Shown here: in pieces, positions 7,642-16,701 of the stretch
Position numbering within the stretch: the stretch's first letter is position 1
Layout: the number at the start of each line of letters is the position of its first letter
Origin: Campylobacterales bacterium
GTDB taxonomy: Bacteria > Campylobacterota > Campylobacteria > Campylobacterales > Sulfurovaceae
Assembly: GCA_014763895.1 (NCBI GenBank)
Contig: JACXUM010000018.1
Span: forward strand, 1 to 36,002
Length of the DNA: 36,002 bases
Direction of reading: 5' to 3'
Notes under the pieces: generated by a model
The model's database searches: none
The model's input: the letters and a program-made list of their open reading frames with translations, nothing else
Told to the model about the DNA's origin: nothing
Made by a program: the position numbers and the translations under genes

Positions 7642-8452
7642 GCGAAGGATGAAGGGGTGCGGCTGTCTGCTTCTTTTTGATAGTTCTGTTTTTTTTGCTG
7701 GATGTCGAAAACTGTATCAGATCATCAGCGGTCTTGACATATGCCGGAAGCGTTTCAAAACTCTTTTCCATCACTTTGGCTGCAGACAAGGCATCGCTGT
7801 ATGCCCGGTGGTGTATCGCCGTTTCGATCTGCAGCGATTCGATCAGATAGGCAAGCCCGTAACGTTCGCTCTCAAAGGTACGCTTGGCCAGGTCGATCGT
7901 GCAGAGTTTCGGATTGCCTATCGAACCCAATCCGAAACGTTCAAAAGAGGCACTCAAAAAACTATGGTCAAAATCCGCATTGTGTGCCACAAAGACCGCA
8001 TCTTTCATAAACTGTTTCAAACGCATCAACGCTTCACGCCTGCTTGGAGCACCTATCAGGTCAGTCGGTTCGATACCGGTTATCTTGGTGATATATTCGG
8101 GCAAAAAGGCACATTCGACAAAGGTTTCCATGCTTTCTAGGATCTTCCCGTCCTGGATCATCACCGCACCGATCTCGATCACCTGGGAAGTTCCCGGTTT
8201 ACTCCCGTTGGTTTCGATATCTACGACACAATAACGCTGTTGTTCATAAGGGGTGAAACAGGTCTCCAGTCTATAGGTGCCGTCTTCTAATTGTTCGATC
8301 GGGTATCCTGAAGCCTGCAGCAAAAGAAAAATCGTATCACTGTCTTCCAAAAGCGTGGTATGTCTGGTTACGATCTTTTCGTAGCGTTCATTGGAGAGTA
8401 TGCCTTTATTTTTTCGAAAGGCATCGGTAAGTTCGCTAAAGACGTTTCGCAT
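7628..8452 (-). CDS. DnaQ-like 3'-5' exonuclease
   Basis: A DEDDh-family exonuclease domain at about 73-235 of 274 residues. Catalytic residues are visible: Asp78 and Glu80 (VVDIETNG), Asp160 (AHNADFDH), and His215-x4-Asp220 (HHRAYSD). This fold proofreads in DNA polymerase III (epsilon subunit) or acts in RNA/DNA trimming. The 70-residue N-terminal extension has no motif I recognise. It could be the replicative epsilon subunit or a related accessory exonuclease; the DnaQ-like gene next to rpe and rpmB is also found in C. jejuni, as I remember it. It overlaps the end of trpF by 17 bases, so the two are co-transcribed. The RBS is weak. Confidence 0.85.
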   Translation of the reverse strand: MRNVFSELTDAFRKNKGILSNERYEKIVTRHTTLLEDSDTIFLLLQASGYPIEQLEDGTYRLETCFTPYEQQRYCVVDIETNGSKPGTSQVIEIGAVMIQDGKILESMETFVECAFLPEYITKITGIEPTDLIGAPSRREALMRLKQFMKDAVFVAHNADFDHSFLSASFERFGLGSIGNPKLCTIDLAKRTFESERYGLAYLIESLQIETAIHHRAYSDALSAAKVMEKSFETLPAYVKTADDLIQFSTSSKKNRTIKKKQTAAPLHPSQNEE

Positions 8453-9029
8453 TTGCTATAAACTGCGCTACTTTATAAGGATCTTTTTTACCTTTGATCG
8501 CTTCAACTCCGGAACTGACATCAACACCGTAAAAACCAAAACCTTTCAGCTCTTTGATATTGTCAGGTGTCAAACCGCCTGCCAAGATCATCTTGGAACA
8601 CTCTCTGCCTTTGAACCATTCAAGGTCAAGACGTTCACCCGTTCCTCCGTATGCATCACTATGAACATCGATGATACGGTATCGATCCTTGAATTTATCC
8701 AAATCCTCGGAACTTTTGGCTCTGACCACCGGCAAGGTCTTTTGATCGATGATATCCAAAGATTCCTCATCTACGTCAAAATGGATCTGCGCCAATGAGA
8801 TATTCGTATATTTACATACCATATTGATCGTTTCAACCCCTTCATCCACGAACAATCCCACACGTTCGACGAACGGAGGCAGTTTATCGATGATCTGTTT
8901 TGCTTTGGCAGGAGTGATATAACGCGGAGATTTGTTGTAAAAAACAAACCCCAATGCATCCGCACCACACTCAACGGCATATAAAGCATCTTTCAGATTT
9001 GTTATCCCGCATATTTTAACCCTCATCAT
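8436..9029 (-). CDS. trpF: Phosphoribosylanthranilate isomerase
   Basis: Converts N-(5'-phosphoribosyl)anthranilate to CdRP in tryptophan synthesis; (beta/alpha)8 barrel. 197 residues, normal length. KICGIT carries the catalytic Cys7, IIDVHSDAYGGTG the catalytic Asp121 and phosphate loop, and LAGGLTPDNI and GVDVSSGVE the second phosphate-binding region. Two adjacent ATGs (9029, 9026) are possible starts. It stands outside a trp operon, between rpe (15 bases upstream) and the exonuclease gene, which is usual for scattered trp genes in this group. Confidence 0.96.
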   Translation of the reverse strand: MMRVKICGITNLKDALYAVECGADALGFVFYNKSPRYITPAKAKQIIDKLPPFVERVGLFVDEGVETINMVCKYTNISLAQIHFDVDEESLDIIDQKTLPVVRAKSSEDLDKFKDRYRIIDVHSDAYGGTGERLDLEWFKGRECSKMILAGGLTPDNIKELKGFGFYGVDVSSGVEAIKGKKDPYKVAQFIANAKRL

Positions 9030-9044
9030 TTCCCCTCTTTCCCA

Positions 9045-9686
9045 TTATTTTAACGTTGCAATCGCTTCTGCAATCCCTTTGGGATGTCCATAAACATAAG
9101 AACCTGCAACCACTATATCCACGCCGGCCTCTTCAAGAAGCTTAACATTTTCGCCGTTAACCCCTCCATCGACTTCTATCAGACATTTTGGGTTTTTTTG
9201 CAAGATAAGCTGTTTAAGACGTTTTGCCTTCTCGATTACCGATGGGATGAACTTCTGACCGCCAAATCCCGGATTCACACTCATCAATAAAACCATATCG
9301 ATATCCTCAAGAAAAAACTCTAATGCTTCAGGAGGCGTATGAGGGTTGAGTACGATCGCAGGGCGGATACCCAAAGAACGGATTTTCTGTACCAACCGAT
9401 GCGGATGCTTCTCCTCTTCAATGTGAAAAGAGATAAATTCCGGTTTTAACGGTGCAAACAGATCCACGAAAAAACTGTTGTTCTCCACCATCAAATGGAT
9501 ATCAAGCGGTTTGGTCGCTGCCTTTGCGACTGCTTCGACAACGACAGGTCCTATCGTCAGATTAGGAACAAAATGCCCATCCATCACATCAACATGGACA
9601 AGATCACATCCGCCGTTACAAATAGCTTCCACATCCGCTGCCAAATGTCCAAAATCTGCCGAAAGTATACTCGGGGCAACTAACAT
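9045..9686 (-). CDS. rpe: Ribulose-phosphate 3-epimerase
   Basis: Interconverts ribulose 5-phosphate and xylulose 5-phosphate in the pentose phosphate/Calvin pathways. 213 residues, a complete TIM barrel. APSILSADF at the N-terminus, metal ligands His31 and Asp33 (VHVDVMDGHFVPN), His64 (DIHLMV), and the distal Asp in IEVDGGVN; MSVNPGFGGQKF is the mobile loop. ATG 9686 is preceded by AGGAAAG. It heads the rpe-trpF-exonuclease unit, divergent from rpmB. Confidence 0.97.
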   Translation of the reverse strand: MLVAPSILSADFGHLAADVEAICNGGCDLVHVDVMDGHFVPNLTIGPVVVEAVAKAATKPLDIHLMVENNSFFVDLFAPLKPEFISFHIEEEKHPHRLVQKIRSLGIRPAIVLNPHTPPEALEFFLEDIDMVLLMSVNPGFGGQKFIPSVIEKAKRLKQLILQKNPKCLIEVDGGVNGENVKLLEEAGVDIVVAGSYVYGHPKGIAEAIATLK

Positions 9687-9841
9687 AAACTTTCCTGTCT
9701 CTCATTTATTTGACATGATTATAACATAGCCAAGGTTTGCATTGCCCATTATTTTCGAAAAAATCGCCTTTTAAAGCTTGATTGAATGAATCTGCTTTAA
9801 ATCACATTTTTGTTTTAAGCAAGATTTATGCATTTTTTATC

Positions 9842-9847
9842 TATAAT
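9842..9847 (+). promoter_or_regulatory. rpmB promoter -10 box
   Basis: TATAAT in a very A/T-rich region 66 bases before the rpmB ATG; no clear -35. Confidence 0.5.
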
Positions 9848-9913
9848 CGCAAAAATTTTTCGAGGTTTCATGCCCACAGAGTATGAAGTCTACATTACAC
9901 AGAAGGTATTATC

Positions 9914-10120
9914 ATGTCAAGAAAATGTTCAGTTACAGGCAAAGGCCCACTTTCTGCGAACAACGTTTCGCATGCAAACAACAAAACAAAAAGAAGACAG
10001 CTTCCAAACCTTAGATCCGTAAAGATCACATTGGAAGACGGTACAGCTAAACGTATCAAAGTTGCAGCTTCTACACTTAGAACAATGAAAAAGAAAGCTG
10101 CACAAGCTGCAGCGAACTAA
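9914..10120 (+). CDS. rpmB: 50S ribosomal protein L28
   Basis: A 68-residue L28 of the large ribosomal subunit. [12 protein letters not shown] and the downstream [16 protein letters not shown] are the family signature, with a Lys-rich tail. The N-terminal cysteine is a remnant of the zinc-binding forms; only one Cys is present, so this is a zinc-free version. The frame is supported by the family match, not by an overlapping ORF starting at 9828. A hairpin follows the stop codon directly. Confidence 0.97.
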   Translation: MSRKCSVTGKGPLSANNVSHANNKTKRRQLPNLRSVKITLEDGTAKRIKVAASTLRTMKKKAAQAAAN

Positions 10121-10138
10121 TATCCCGACCCGGGATAT
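10120..10138 (+). terminator. Hairpin after rpmB
   Basis: ATATCCCG, loop ACC, CGGGATAT: a perfect 8-bp stem starting in the rpmB stop codon. The T-tract after it is weak (ATTTT), so it may be an attenuator or mRNA-stability structure before the K+ channel gene. Confidence 0.5.
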
Positions 10139-10144
10139 AGCATT

Positions 10145-11275
10145 TTGGGTGCTATAGCAAAACTAAAAGCGTTTCTCGGCTGGAGAAGCGCGCCAAAACC
10201 GCATATTACGCTAAATGACGAATATTATTCTCATTTAGCCCCTTTCAGACTTCCCCTTATTCTAACTGTTTTAATGATGCTCATAGGCAGCATAGGCTAT
10301 ATGGTCATCGATGATTTTCCATTGATGGATGCGATTTATCAGACAGGGATTACCTTTACAACGGTTGGATTTGGTGAAATACGTCCTATCTCCGATCTGG
10401 GAAGGATCTTTACCATAACCTTGATCATCTTCGGATTCGTTGTCTTTTCCATCGCGATCGGGATTATCACAGAAGTGGTAAAAAAGGGTGAATTCCAAAA
10501 AACCGCCAAGGAGCGAAAAATGCTTTATGAAATCGCCAGATTGAAGCACCATTTTGTTGTCTGCTACCACAATGAATTTACAATACAGGTAACTAAACAG
10601 CTTCGCGCAAACCATATCCCTTTCGTTGTCGTTGATCCGAGGGAAGACCTTGAGGAGATAGCAAAAAAATACCATTATCCCTATTTTGTATCTGCTCAAC
10701 CGCACACGCAGGAAGGGATACTCAAATCGCATCTTTCCAGTGCAAAAGGCGTTATCACACTTGCAGACAACGTGGCTGACAATATTGCTACCGTTGCCTC
10801 TGCCCGTCTTTATGAAACAGAGATACGGCGCGGAAAAAAATTTCTGGTCATCTCCAGTGCACAAGGCCAGGAGGATGACCAGAAACTGCTCAAACTTGGA
10901 GCGGACAAAGTGGTCACCGCAACCACTCTGCTGGCACAGCGTATCAATGCCATGGCGGCCAGACCCGATATGGAAAACCTTCTTCAGGAGTTTCTTTACA
11001 GAAAAGATACCCCACTGGATATGGAAGAGGCAAAAGTATCAAAAACATCATGGCTTGCGCTTAAAATGATCAAAACAGCACGTTTTAGAGATATCGCAAA
11101 TGTTACGATCATCGGGATCAGGCAAAAAGACGAAAAATTCATACCGATGCCAAAGGGAGATACGATTATCATGCCAGAATCAAAACTTTTGCTGATAGGC
11201 ACAAGCGAAGGTATTGACAAAGCCAAAAAAATTATCCGTAAAAAAGAGAAACCCGAAGAGTTAAAATATGTATAA
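10145..11275 (+). CDS. Two-TM potassium channel with RCK-like cytoplasmic domain
   Basis: A 376-residue ion channel. TM1 at about 35-55, pore helix and selectivity filter TTVGFG at 72-77 (the K+ channel TVG(Y/F)G signature), TM2 at about 86-110, then two regions resembling an RCK_N (TrkA-N) and RCK_C domain. The tail (KFIPMPKGDTIIMPESKLLLIG) fits RCK_C. The usual Rossmann glycine motif after the first strand is missing: HHFVVCYHNEFTIQV where GxGxxG is normal, so nucleotide binding at that site is doubtful. The start is uncertain: TTG 10145 has a poor RBS, but the next ATG lies within TM1, so TTG is preferred. Confidence 0.85.
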   Translation: MGAIAKLKAFLGWRSAPKPHITLNDEYYSHLAPFRLPLILTVLMMLIGSIGYMVIDDFPLMDAIYQTGITFTTVGFGEIRPISDLGRIFTITLIIFGFVVFSIAIGIITEVVKKGEFQKTAKERKMLYEIARLKHHFVVCYHNEFTIQVTKQLRANHIPFVVVDPREDLEEIAKKYHYPYFVSAQPHTQEGILKSHLSSAKGVITLADNVADNIATVASARLYETEIRRGKKFLVISSAQGQEDDQKLLKLGADKVVTATTLLAQRINAMAARPDMENLLQEFLYRKDTPLDMEEAKVSKTSWLALKMIKTARFRDIANVTIIGIRQKDEKFIPMPKGDTIIMPESKLLLIGTSEGIDKAKKIIRKKEKPEELKYV

Positions 11276-11310
11276 TATTATTTCATACATATTTTTATGA
11301 TTGATTTTAT

Positions 11311-11382
11311 CAATGCAACAAGTTGCATTGACCGACTGCCGAAGTTGATACGGCGTAGTTAATGCAGAGTTGATCTCTGCAT
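11311..11382 (+). promoter_or_regulatory. Three-hairpin leader upstream of argJ
   Basis: Three stem-loops in a row. CAATGCAAC-AA-GTTGCATTG (11311-11330) is a perfect 9-bp stem. GCCG...CGGC (11338-11354) encloses AAGTTGATA. ATGCAGAG-TTGAT-CTCTGCAT (11362-11382) is a perfect 8-bp stem. An AGTTG core recurs in all three. It ends 38 bases before the argJ start. It could be a regulatory leader, or a decayed repeat; it matches no riboswitch I know. Confidence 0.45.
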
Positions 11383-11419
11383 GCGTTCAAGTAAATATAA
11401 ATACCAGAGGAACCCAAAT

Positions 11420-12625
11420 ATGTTTAAATTATCCCCCCTTGAAGGCGGTCTTGAAAATGTACAAGGCTTTTATTTCGGTGCTACAAATGTAGGAATGAGA
11501 AAAAAATCCCCCAATGAAGATCACGTTGCGGGAGATGTCGCATTTATACGCAGCGAAGTTCCATGCGATATCAGTGCAGTCTTTACGACCAACGTTTTTC
11601 AGGCTGCGCCTATCAAACATTTTCAAAAATATCCTAAAGGTTTTCAAACAAACTTTGTTTTGATGAATGCCAAAAATGCCAATGCCATGACGGGCCAAAA
11701 AGGCATCGAAGATATCGATACGATCATGTCTATACTCTCACAAAAGATCAATGTTCTAAACCCTGTGATGAGTTCAACCGGTGTCATCGGATACCGGTTG
11801 CCTATCGATAAGATCACTTCTGCATTTGATGTGCTTGATTTCAATGCACGAAATTCAGATCAAACGGCACGCGCGATCATGACAACTGACAGTTTTAAAA
11901 AAGAACTGGCTTACAAGATCGAACTTGAAAACGGGGAGGCATTCCATATCGCAGCGGTCTGCAAAGGGGCCGGAATGATCAACCCTGCCATGGCAACGAT
12001 GCTCTGCTTTATCATCACAGATGCGGCGATTCCAAAAACCGATATGGATGAGCTTATCAAAGAGGGAAGCGAAAACTCTTTCAACCGTATATCGGTCGAT
12101 GGGGATACTTCGACTAACGATACGGTTATGCTGCTTGCAAACAAGCAAAGCGGGCACTATCATAAAGAGGCATTCAAAGAGGCTCTTGAAAAGATTATGT
12201 TCGAACTGGCCATGATGATCCTCAAAGACGGAGAAGGGGCAAACAAACTGGTTGCTTTTGAAGTCAAAGGAGCCAAGACCCAAGAAGAGGCTAAAAAAGC
12301 TTCCATGGCACTGAGCAATTCCCTACTGGTCAAAACGGCACTTTTTGGGGAAGATCCAAACTGGGGACGTATCGCTTCCACGATAGGTGCCAGCGGAATT
12401 GCCTGTGATGACAATACTTTGACGATCCACTATGATGATCTCTTGATCTACTCCAACGAACACAGAGAGTTGGATAAAGCCAGAGAAGAAAAAGCCTATC
12501 AGGTCATGAAACAAGACAGTTTCAAGATCACTTGTGACCTAGGTCTTGGGCATGGAGCTTATACTTCCTACGGATGTGACCTCAGCTACGAATATGTTAA
12601 GATCAATGCAGAATACAGAACCTGA
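11420..12625 (+). CDS. argJ: Glutamate N-acetyltransferase / amino-acid N-acetyltransferase (ArgJ)
   Basis: Transfers acetyl from N-acetylornithine to glutamate (recycling arginine pathway), and in bifunctional forms also uses acetyl-CoA. 401 residues from ATG 11420. The autocatalytic cleavage motif KGAGMINPAMATML is present, with the cut expected between Ala192 and Thr193 to give alpha and beta chains. Also visible are MTTD (154-157), DGDTSTNDT and GEDPNWGRI. I chose this start because AGAGGAA precedes it and the protein there matches the family; an in-frame ATG at 11381 lies inside the leader hairpin. Whether it is mono- or bifunctional cannot be read from sequence. Confidence 0.95.
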   Translation: MFKLSPLEGGLENVQGFYFGATNVGMRKKSPNEDHVAGDVAFIRSEVPCDISAVFTTNVFQAAPIKHFQKYPKGFQTNFVLMNAKNANAMTGQKGIEDIDTIMSILSQKINVLNPVMSSTGVIGYRLPIDKITSAFDVLDFNARNSDQTARAIMTTDSFKKELAYKIELENGEAFHIAAVCKGAGMINPAMATMLCFIITDAAIPKTDMDELIKEGSENSFNRISVDGDTSTNDTVMLLANKQSGHYHKEAFKEALEKIMFELAMMILKDGEGANKLVAFEVKGAKTQEEAKKASMALSNSLLVKTALFGEDPNWGRIASTIGASGIACDDNTLTIHYDDLLIYSNEHRELDKAREEKAYQVMKQDSFKITCDLGLGHGAYTSYGCDLSYEYVKINAEYRT

Positions 12626-12642
12626 TAGAAGGTTCTTATTTT
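12617..12642 (+). terminator. argJ terminator
   Basis: AGAACC (12617-12622) and GGTTCT (12631-12636) form a 6-bp stem across the stop codon, followed by TATTTTAA. Short, so moderate strength. Confidence 0.5.
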
Positions 12643-12674
12643 AATTCGATTCTAAACGCAAAAAAGATAAAATA

Positions 12675-12680
12675 TATAAT
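12675..12680 (+). promoter_or_regulatory. Promoter -10 box (TATAAT)
   Basis: AAATATATAATC, 21 bases before the ATG at 12701; typical -10 with no clear -35. Confidence 0.45.
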
Positions 12681-12700
12681 CAATTTATCAGGAGCTAACG

Positions 12701-12925
12701 ATGCTACACGAATATAGAGAAGAAATCAGCAAACTTAAGCAGGAAAATGCACATTTTGCAAAAATCTTTGAAAAACATAACGAGCTTGACCAAAAAGCAA
12801 CCGATGCGGATGAAGGACGTCTTGCATTGACTGACATTGAACTTGAGAACATCAAGAAAGAAAAGCTCAGACTCAAAGACGAAGCTTATCAAATGATCAT
12901 GGAATACAAAAAAGCAAACGCGTAA
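12701..12925 (+). CDS. YdcH family (DUF465) small protein
   Basis: A 74-residue, highly charged helical protein: MLHEYREEISKLKQENAHFAKIFEKHNELD, then a second helix EKLRLKDEAYQMIMEYKKAN. The pattern (HFxKLFExHNELD and KKEKLRLKDE) matches the DUF465/YdcH family, predicted helical hairpins of unknown function. ATG 12701 is preceded by CAGGAG. It is a single-gene unit with its own -10 box and a strong downstream terminator. Confidence 0.85.
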   Translation: MLHEYREEISKLKQENAHFAKIFEKHNELDQKATDADEGRLALTDIELENIKKEKLRLKDEAYQMIMEYKKANA

Positions 12926-12942
12926 GTATCCCTATTCTCCGT

Positions 12943-12972
12943 CCCGGTTCCAACCGGGGTCCCTCTTTTTTT
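12943..12972 (+). terminator. Rho-independent terminator
   Basis: CCCGGTT (12943-12949), loop CC, AACCGGG (12952-12958), followed by a run of seven T (12966-12972). The clearest terminator of the window. Confidence 0.85.
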
Positions 12973-13003
12973 ATAACTCAATCCCTTTAAATCAGTTTTA
13001 TCC

Positions 13004-13009
13004 TATAAT
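13004..13009 (+). promoter_or_regulatory. Promoter -10 box (TATAAT)
   Basis: TATAAT 31 bases before the OB-fold gene's ATG; no clear -35. Confidence 0.4.
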
Positions 13010-13039
13010 AATCTTTATCAAAAAATGTAAGGATAATCT

Positions 13040-13771
13040 ATGCGATTATTGGTTTTATTCATTGCTGTACTATTTTGGGCCTATGCTGCTTCAGACATGC
13101 CCACATCAACACCGCCTGCAAAAAGCGATAAAAAAATCTATTACGGTACGGTTCTGGAGACGAAAGAAGCAATGGGCTATACCTATCTTAAAGTCGATGA
13201 AAACGGAACCCAACGCTGGGTCGCCATCATCAAAGCGCCTGTATTCAAAGGTGACAAAGTCGGATATGACAAAACCACCGTGATGCGGGATTTTGAAAGC
13301 AAAAGTCTCCATCAAACCTTCAAGGAGATCATTTTTGCAAACGAGGTCTATCTTCCCCAAAAAACAGCCAAACCTCAAAGTATGAAATCGATGCTGAATC
13401 CTGCCAATCTCACCGATCGACCCATGCAAAATTCAGACGTAAAAAATACTAAACCGTTTGTAAAAAAAGAACGTTACACCATAGAAGAGATCCACGCCTA
13501 TAGAAATGAGCTCAAAGATCAAAATGTGACCCTGGAAGGAACCGTTTATAAAGTATCCAAACAGATTATGCAGCGTGACTGGGTTCATATCGGTGATGGG
13601 ACAGGGGATGAACAGGCACTCACCGATGATCTTGTCGCTACGTTGCCGATGACTGATGTAAAAGCAGGTGACAAAATCACACTCAAGGGTAAAGTGACTG
13701 TGGATAAAGACTTTGGATACGGATATTTTTATAAAGTGATCATCGAAGATGGTACGATAGAGGAGCGATAA
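13040..13771 (+). CDS. Secreted protein with two OB-fold/NrfJ-like domains
   Basis: A 243-residue exported protein. The signal peptide is short (MRLLVLFIAVLFWAYA, about 17 residues). Two similar beta-rich segments are visible: about 33-105 (YYGTVLETKEAMGYTYLKVDENG) and about 150-243, the second with the typical VTLEGTVYKV...WVHIGDGTG...VKAGDKITLKGKVTVDKDFGYGYFYKVIIEDG. This resembles the OB-fold / NrfJ-like periplasmic family. A ligand is not known. The first segment ends in a linker of about 45 residues rich in Lys, Asn and Pro. ATG 13040 is preceded by AAGGATA. It is followed by dbpA after one base, so it is in the same operon. Confidence 0.7.
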   Translation: MRLLVLFIAVLFWAYAASDMPTSTPPAKSDKKIYYGTVLETKEAMGYTYLKVDENGTQRWVAIIKAPVFKGDKVGYDKTTVMRDFESKSLHQTFKEIIFANEVYLPQKTAKPQSMKSMLNPANLTDRPMQNSDVKNTKPFVKKERYTIEEIHAYRNELKDQNVTLEGTVYKVSKQIMQRDWVHIGDGTGDEQALTDDLVATLPMTDVKAGDKITLKGKVTVDKDFGYGYFYKVIIEDGTIEER

Positions 13772-13772
13772 T

Positions 13773-15134
13773 ATGACAACATTTGAAAGTATAAAAGAAC
13801 TGCCTCAAGCACTTTTGGACACACTTAATGCCCTTAATTTCACTACGATGCGCAAGATACAGGAGAAAGCCATCCAACCTATTTTGGAAGGGAAAGATAT
13901 CCTGGCACAGTCCAAGACAGGCTCCGGGAAGACTTTGGCATTCGGACTTCCATCTATTATGCGTACAGATATGAATGCCAATAAACCTCAAACGATTATT
14001 ATCACCCCTACACGGGAACTTGCAGACCAAATTGCTGTTGAACTTCGTAAAGTTGCAGCTTATAAACCCAATTTAAAAATACTGACCTTATATGGCGGCG
14101 TACCGCTTCGTGCCCAGGCAGACTCACTCGCCAAAGGTGCGCATATACTCATAGGAACACCCGGACGGATACAGGACCATCTTGCAAAGGGAACGCTAGT
14201 ACTTGATAGTATCAAAATGCTTATTCTTGATGAAGCAGATCGTATGCTGGATATGGGTTTTTATGACGAGATAGTGAAGATAGGTTCCAATATGCCAAGC
14301 GCTAAACAAACCCTCCTCTTCTCCGCAACCTTCCCTGAAAAAATCGAAAAATTGGCTAAAATGCTCTTGAAACATCCACTCACCATCAAAGTGGATACGC
14401 ATATAGAGGCCGACAGGATTGAAGAGATAGTCTATGAGACTTCCGATAAACTAAAATCGCTTATTGCGATCATACAATCCTATAAGCCTCAATCCCTGCT
14501 TATTTTCTGCAATACAAAAGCCCAAGTTATAGCTTTGAGCGATACGCTGCATGAGCTTGGCCATTGCGTTATAGATATCCAAGGCGATCTGGATCAAAAA
14601 GAGCGCAATGAAGCCCTTATTGTTTTTTCCAATGGTTCCAAACGTATTCTGGTTGCAACGGATGTTGCTTCAAGAGGACTGGATATCAAAGATATTACCT
14701 TGGTCGTTAATTACGATCTTCCATTTGACCAGGAAGTTTACACCCATCGTATCGGACGTACCGGTCGTGCTGGTTCTACAGGTACTGCAATCTCATTGTA
14801 TGATCCGAAAGAAAGCGCCAAATGTGCCTATATTACATCTCAAGCCGATATCGGTTATGAAAAGAATTTAAACCCCGACAGCAGATTTAAAATGATCTCC
14901 AAATATGGCACGATCTGTATCAACGGGGGCAAAAAAGAAAAACTCAGGGCAGGAGATATCTTAGGGATGCTTTGTCAGGAGATCGGTATAGAACATCAAA
15001 GCATTGGCAAGATCACGGTTACTGAAAACCGATCTTATATCGCACTTGAAAAGAGTGTGATAGATAAAGTTTTAAAGGCATTGAAAACGGCAAAAATCAA
15101 AAAAAAGAAATATGTCGCCTGGAAAGTAGCCTAA
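13773..15134 (+). CDS. dbpA: DEAD-box RNA helicase, DbpA type
   Basis: A 453-residue ATP-dependent RNA helicase. Motifs in order: Q-motif region ([16 protein letters not shown]), Walker A SKTGSGKT at about 48-55, [20 protein letters not shown] (DEAD), [18 protein letters not shown], and [10 protein letters not shown]. The C-terminal 75 residues (from about 378) resemble the DbpA RNA-binding domain (RRM-like), which directs the helicase to 23S rRNA helix 92 during 50S assembly. That target is family knowledge. ATG 13773 is preceded by GAGGAG, which overlaps the previous gene's end. The last four bases overlap the convergent dedA gene. Confidence 0.88.
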   Translation: MTTFESIKELPQALLDTLNALNFTTMRKIQEKAIQPILEGKDILAQSKTGSGKTLAFGLPSIMRTDMNANKPQTIIITPTRELADQIAVELRKVAAYKPNLKILTLYGGVPLRAQADSLAKGAHILIGTPGRIQDHLAKGTLVLDSIKMLILDEADRMLDMGFYDEIVKIGSNMPSAKQTLLFSATFPEKIEKLAKMLLKHPLTIKVDTHIEADRIEEIVYETSDKLKSLIAIIQSYKPQSLLIFCNTKAQVIALSDTLHELGHCVIDIQGDLDQKERNEALIVFSNGSKRILVATDVASRGLDIKDITLVVNYDLPFDQEVYTHRIGRTGRAGSTGTAISLYDPKESAKCAYITSQADIGYEKNLNPDSRFKMISKYGTICINGGKKEKLRAGDILGMLCQEIGIEHQSIGKITVTENRSYIALEKSVIDKVLKALKTAKIKKKKYVAWKVA

Positions 15135-15745
15135 TCTTCAATGATCTCTTTTCTTCTTTTTGCACGAACAATGTAAAAAAAGGTGATAAATAAAACACAG
15201 AGTAATGCGATCAATGTAGCACTTTGGAGATATTCGGAGATCAGTGTTTCATTGGATCCCAAAAGATATCCGAGTGCAACCAGCACGATGATCCATATCC
15301 CTGCTCCCAATGCAGAATAAACAGAAAATGTTGCCAAATTCATACGGGCCAGACCGGCTGGGAGAGAGATAAGCTGTCTAATACCCGGGATCAACCTTCC
15401 GTTAAAGGTAGAAATCTCTCCATGTTTTTGAAAGAAATCTTCCAGTTTTTCCAAAGTATGCTCTTTGATGAAAAGATATTTACCATATTTGAGAAAAAAA
15501 CTTCTACCGAATTTTAGAGCAAAATAATAATTAAATAATGCACCTGCCAATGATCCCAGCACTCCGGTCAAAATGATCAAAGAAAGATCCATCTCACCTT
15601 TATATGCCAAATAGCCCGCAGGTATCATAATCACTTCACTGGGGAATGGGAAGAATGTACTTTCAAGAAACATGAGAAGAAAGATACCCAAATATCCCCA
15701 CTCACCAATCGTTGCAACAAGTGTTTGGGCTATCTGATGTATCAT
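15131..15745 (-). CDS. DedA family membrane protein
   Basis: A 204-residue inner-membrane protein of the DedA family, which includes flippases for undecaprenyl phosphate and phosphatidylethanolamine. Signature residues: [17 protein letters not shown] (about 28-44), the re-entrant glutamate region; [18 protein letters not shown] (about 114-131), with the conserved Arg residues. Five or six hydrophobic segments are visible. It lies 11 bases after accA on the same strand and is probably transcribed with it. No strong RBS was seen before ATG 15745. It converges with and overlaps dbpA by four bases. Confidence 0.88.
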   Translation of the reverse strand: MIHQIAQTLVATIGEWGYLGIFLLMFLESTFFPFPSEVIMIPAGYLAYKGEMDLSLIILTGVLGSLAGALFNYYFALKFGRSFFLKYGKYLFIKEHTLEKLEDFFQKHGEISTFNGRLIPGIRQLISLPAGLARMNLATFSVYSALGAGIWIIVLVALGYLLGSNETLISEYLQSATLIALLCVLFITFFYIVRAKRRKEIIED

Positions 15746-15756
15746 GAAAGAAAAAA

Positions 15757-16692
15757 TTACTCTTCGTATGCGCCTACTGCGACCAACTTATGATAACGCT
15801 TTTCCAGCATTTCATCAACTGTAAGTTCTCTCAGTGCACTGACACTCTCAAGGAAATAAGCTTTAAGCACTTGGGCTGCCTTTTCCTTGTCACGATGAGC
15901 CCCGATCAACGGTTCGTCAAGAACATCGTCAACCAGTTTATGTTCAAGCAGGTCACCGGGTGTGATCTTCAAGGCTTTGGTTGCTGCTTCAACCTTGCTT
16001 GGATCATTCCAGAGGATTGCAGAACAGCCTTCAGGCGAGATAACCGCAAAGATCGAATAACGCATCATCGCAAGCTTGTCTGCAACACCGATTGCCAATG
16101 CCCCTCCTGATCCTCCTTCACCGATGACAACTGATACCATAGGGACTCTGGTAGAAGCAAATTCAAAAAGGTTTTTTGCAATCGCTTCACTCTGTCCTCT
16201 CTCTTCTGCACCAAGTCCCGGATATGCGCCCGGGGTGTCAATCAGCATTAAAATCGGAATGTCGAATTTTTCTGCCAAACGTACGGCACGGAGGGCTTTT
16301 CTGTATCCTTCAGGATTTGGCATACCGAAGTTTCTTTTGATCTTATTCTTAACGCCCCGCCCTTTTTGTTCACCGATCACCATCGTCTTTTGGCCGCCGA
16401 TATAACCAATATAACAAAGAATCGCAGGATCATCCCTAAATGCTCTATCTCCGTGTATCTCATATGCATCTTCCATGATCAAACGGATGTAGTCAAGCGC
16501 ATACGGCCTGTCAGGATGGCGTGCAAGCTGAAGTTTTTGATAGTCACTTAAAGAACCAAAAGTCTTGGCTACTTCTTTTTCCAGATCTTTTTCAAGCTTG
16601 GCGACCGCACTGCTATTTGAAACCGCCTTCGCTGATTCTATCTCTTCCTCAATCTTTGCGATTTTTTGTTCAAAGTCTAGATATGTTGCCAC
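15757..16692 (-). CDS. accA: Acetyl-CoA carboxylase carboxyltransferase subunit alpha
   Basis: Transfers carboxyl from biotin-carboxyl carrier to acetyl-CoA, giving malonyl-CoA; works with AccD. 311 residues. N-terminal coiled coil (1-45), then the carboxyltransferase fold with [17 protein letters not shown] (about 151-167) and [15 protein letters not shown] (about 188-202), the oxyanion-hole region. Start is GTG 16692 with AAGGATA upstream. It follows fabF by nine bases in the acpP-fabF-accA block. Confidence 0.97.
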   Translation of the reverse strand: MATYLDFEQKIAKIEEEIESAKAVSNSSAVAKLEKDLEKEVAKTFGSLSDYQKLQLARHPDRPYALDYIRLIMEDAYEIHGDRAFRDDPAILCYIGYIGGQKTMVIGEQKGRGVKNKIKRNFGMPNPEGYRKALRAVRLAEKFDIPILMLIDTPGAYPGLGAEERGQSEAIAKNLFEFASTRVPMVSVVIGEGGSGGALAIGVADKLAMMRYSIFAVISPEGCSAILWNDPSKVEAATKALKITPGDLLEHKLVDDVLDEPLIGAHRDKEKAAQVLKAYFLESVSALRELTVDEMLEKRYHKLVAVGAYEE

Positions 16693-16701
16693 TATCTATC
16701 C

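Noticed and set aside
7565-8140. 191-codon plus-strand ORF over the exonuclease gene
   Set aside because: Antisense to the DEDDh exonuclease, whose catalytic residues are all present in the other frame.
9828-10022. 64-codon ORF overlapping rpmB in another frame
   Set aside because: rpmB is a certain match; this ORF overlaps it and begins at its -10 region.
11381-11419. Upstream in-frame ATG for argJ
   Set aside because: It falls in the third leader hairpin without an RBS; ATG 11420 has AGAGGAA and matches the family start.
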